Source of the DNA: DATGIQ01 sp035295665 | Lineage (GTDB): Bacteria > Planctomycetota > Planctomycetia > Gemmatales > Gemmataceae | NCBI GenBank assembly: GCA_035295665.1 | Contig: DATGIQ010000558.1 | Coordinates: forward strand, 1-6,088 | Length of the DNA stretch: 6,088 bases | Reading direction: 5' to 3' | In this document: one piece after another, positions 5,534 through 6,088 of the stretch | Position numbering within the stretch: the first letter of the stretch is position 1 | How the letters are laid out: every line of letters starts with the position of its first letter | Notes under the pieces: model-generated | What the model was told of the DNA's origin: nothing | Database searches by the model: none | What the model saw: the letters and a program-made list of their open reading frames with translations, nothing else | Program-made: the position numbers and the translations under genes

Positions 5534-6088
5534 CAGTACCTCGCCAATCAAGAACGCCTCAAGCAGAATCGCTCCCTTCACGAGACGCGCGGGGCACCCA
5601 AGCGTGGCGCCGCTTTACTGCAAGGGCTGGTCGTGTGCGGCAAGTGTGGTCATCGCATGTCGACGCGCTACAAGTCCCGGCAGCGACCGGCTTATTTCTG
5701 CAGCGAGTATTGGCGTTCGGATTTGCAGGAGTGTTGCGGTCGCATCACAGCCCAGACGCTGGACGACTTGGTCGTCCGGGAATTGCTGCGCGCTTTGGAA
5801 CCGGCTGCCCTGGAACTCAGTCTCCGCGCCATCGAGAACGTCGAGCAGGAGCGTAAGCGTCTGCACGATCAGTGGCGCCTGAAACTCGAACGTGTGCAGT
5901 ACGAGGTCAGCAGAGCCGAGCGACAATATCACGGCGTGGAACCCGAGAATCGACTTGTGGTGCGAACCCTGGAGGCGCGTTGGGAGGAGGCCCTCAAGAA
6001 GCAGCGCGAGCTAGAAGAGGAGTATCACCGCTTCTTGGCGAAGTTGCCGGCGACGCTCAGCGCCACGGACCGACAACGGATTCAAGCG
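5534..6088 (+). pseudogene. Large serine recombinase, C-terminal part (5' truncated, runs off window)
   Basis: This frame gives 185 residues with no stop up to the window edge. It belongs to the large serine recombinase family (site-specific integrases and resolvases of phages and integrative elements). Visible parts: QYLANQERLKQNR (1-13), the end of the recombinase domain; LLQGLVVCGKCGHRMSTRY (28-46) with C35 and C38, and YFCSEYW...ECCG with C56 and C67/C68, together the zinc beta-ribbon that binds attachment-site DNA; then a charged heptad-rich stretch (about 100-170) forming the coiled coil used for synapsis control. The N-terminal catalytic serine domain is absent: an in-frame TAA (5531-5533) sits directly before CAG TAC, where similarity begins, and the preceding sequence belongs to the ISAzo13-like element. 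The gene was therefore split by that insertion and its first half is not in this window. Without the catalytic part it cannot recombine DNA. Confidence 0.85.

Noticed and set aside
5615..5932. Minus-strand frame of 105 codons opposite the serine recombinase
   Set aside because: The plus frame carries the zinc ribbon and coiled coil; the minus frame is its shadow.

Overview
The window is an accumulation of mobile DNA in a bacterial genome. Good Shine-Dalgarno sequences precede three of the genes, and most of the DNA is moderately GC-rich by eye. The element families present (IS630, ISKra4, IS256, ISAzo13-like, large serine recombinase) and the HNH module are, from memory, common in IS-laden environmental bacteria such as Planctomycetes, Chloroflexi, Nitrospirae/NC10 and similar groups. 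No gene here fixes the taxon, so I do not name one. There is no rRNA, tRNA or CRISPR array, and no core metabolic gene.

Layout, left to right. Bases 1-191 hold no recognisable gene. From 192 to about 1127 (+) lies an IS630-family transposase with its DDE core intact but its C-terminal tail missing, because it runs into the next element. From about 1127 to 2746 lies an ISKra4-family element; its transposase (1146-2654, -) is complete end to end except for one in-frame amber codon. At 2761-3464 (-) is a compact two-gene unit: a 91-residue acidic helical protein followed 17 bases later by a 136-residue HNH endonuclease. Both genes look intact and have no IS-like features, so this is the only non-transposition cargo in the window. 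Bases 3465-3901 carry no convincing gene but are unusually dense in inverted repeats.

From 3902 to 5286 lies a complete IS256-family element with imperfect terminal inverted repeats and an intact transposase (3937-5184, -). A 12-base inverted repeat (11 of 12 paired) in its leader could fold the ribosome binding site away in transcripts entering from outside. At 5287-5501 (+) is the C-terminal end of an ISAzo13-like transposase, cut by the IS256 element. From 5534 to the window end (+) is the C-terminal half of a large serine recombinase: zinc ribbon, then coiled coil. Its N-terminal catalytic part is absent from the window.

How the pieces relate: the order suggests repeated insertion into older elements (ISKra4 into IS630; an ISAzo13-like element into the recombinase gene; IS256 into the ISAzo13-like element). 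In each case the expected far half of the interrupted gene is missing from the window, and no target-site duplication is visible around IS256. Deletions or IS-mediated rearrangements must therefore have followed. The IS256 transposase is the only transposase that looks fully functional. The HNH pair and the hairpin-rich tract beside it are the parts least explained by ordinary IS biology.
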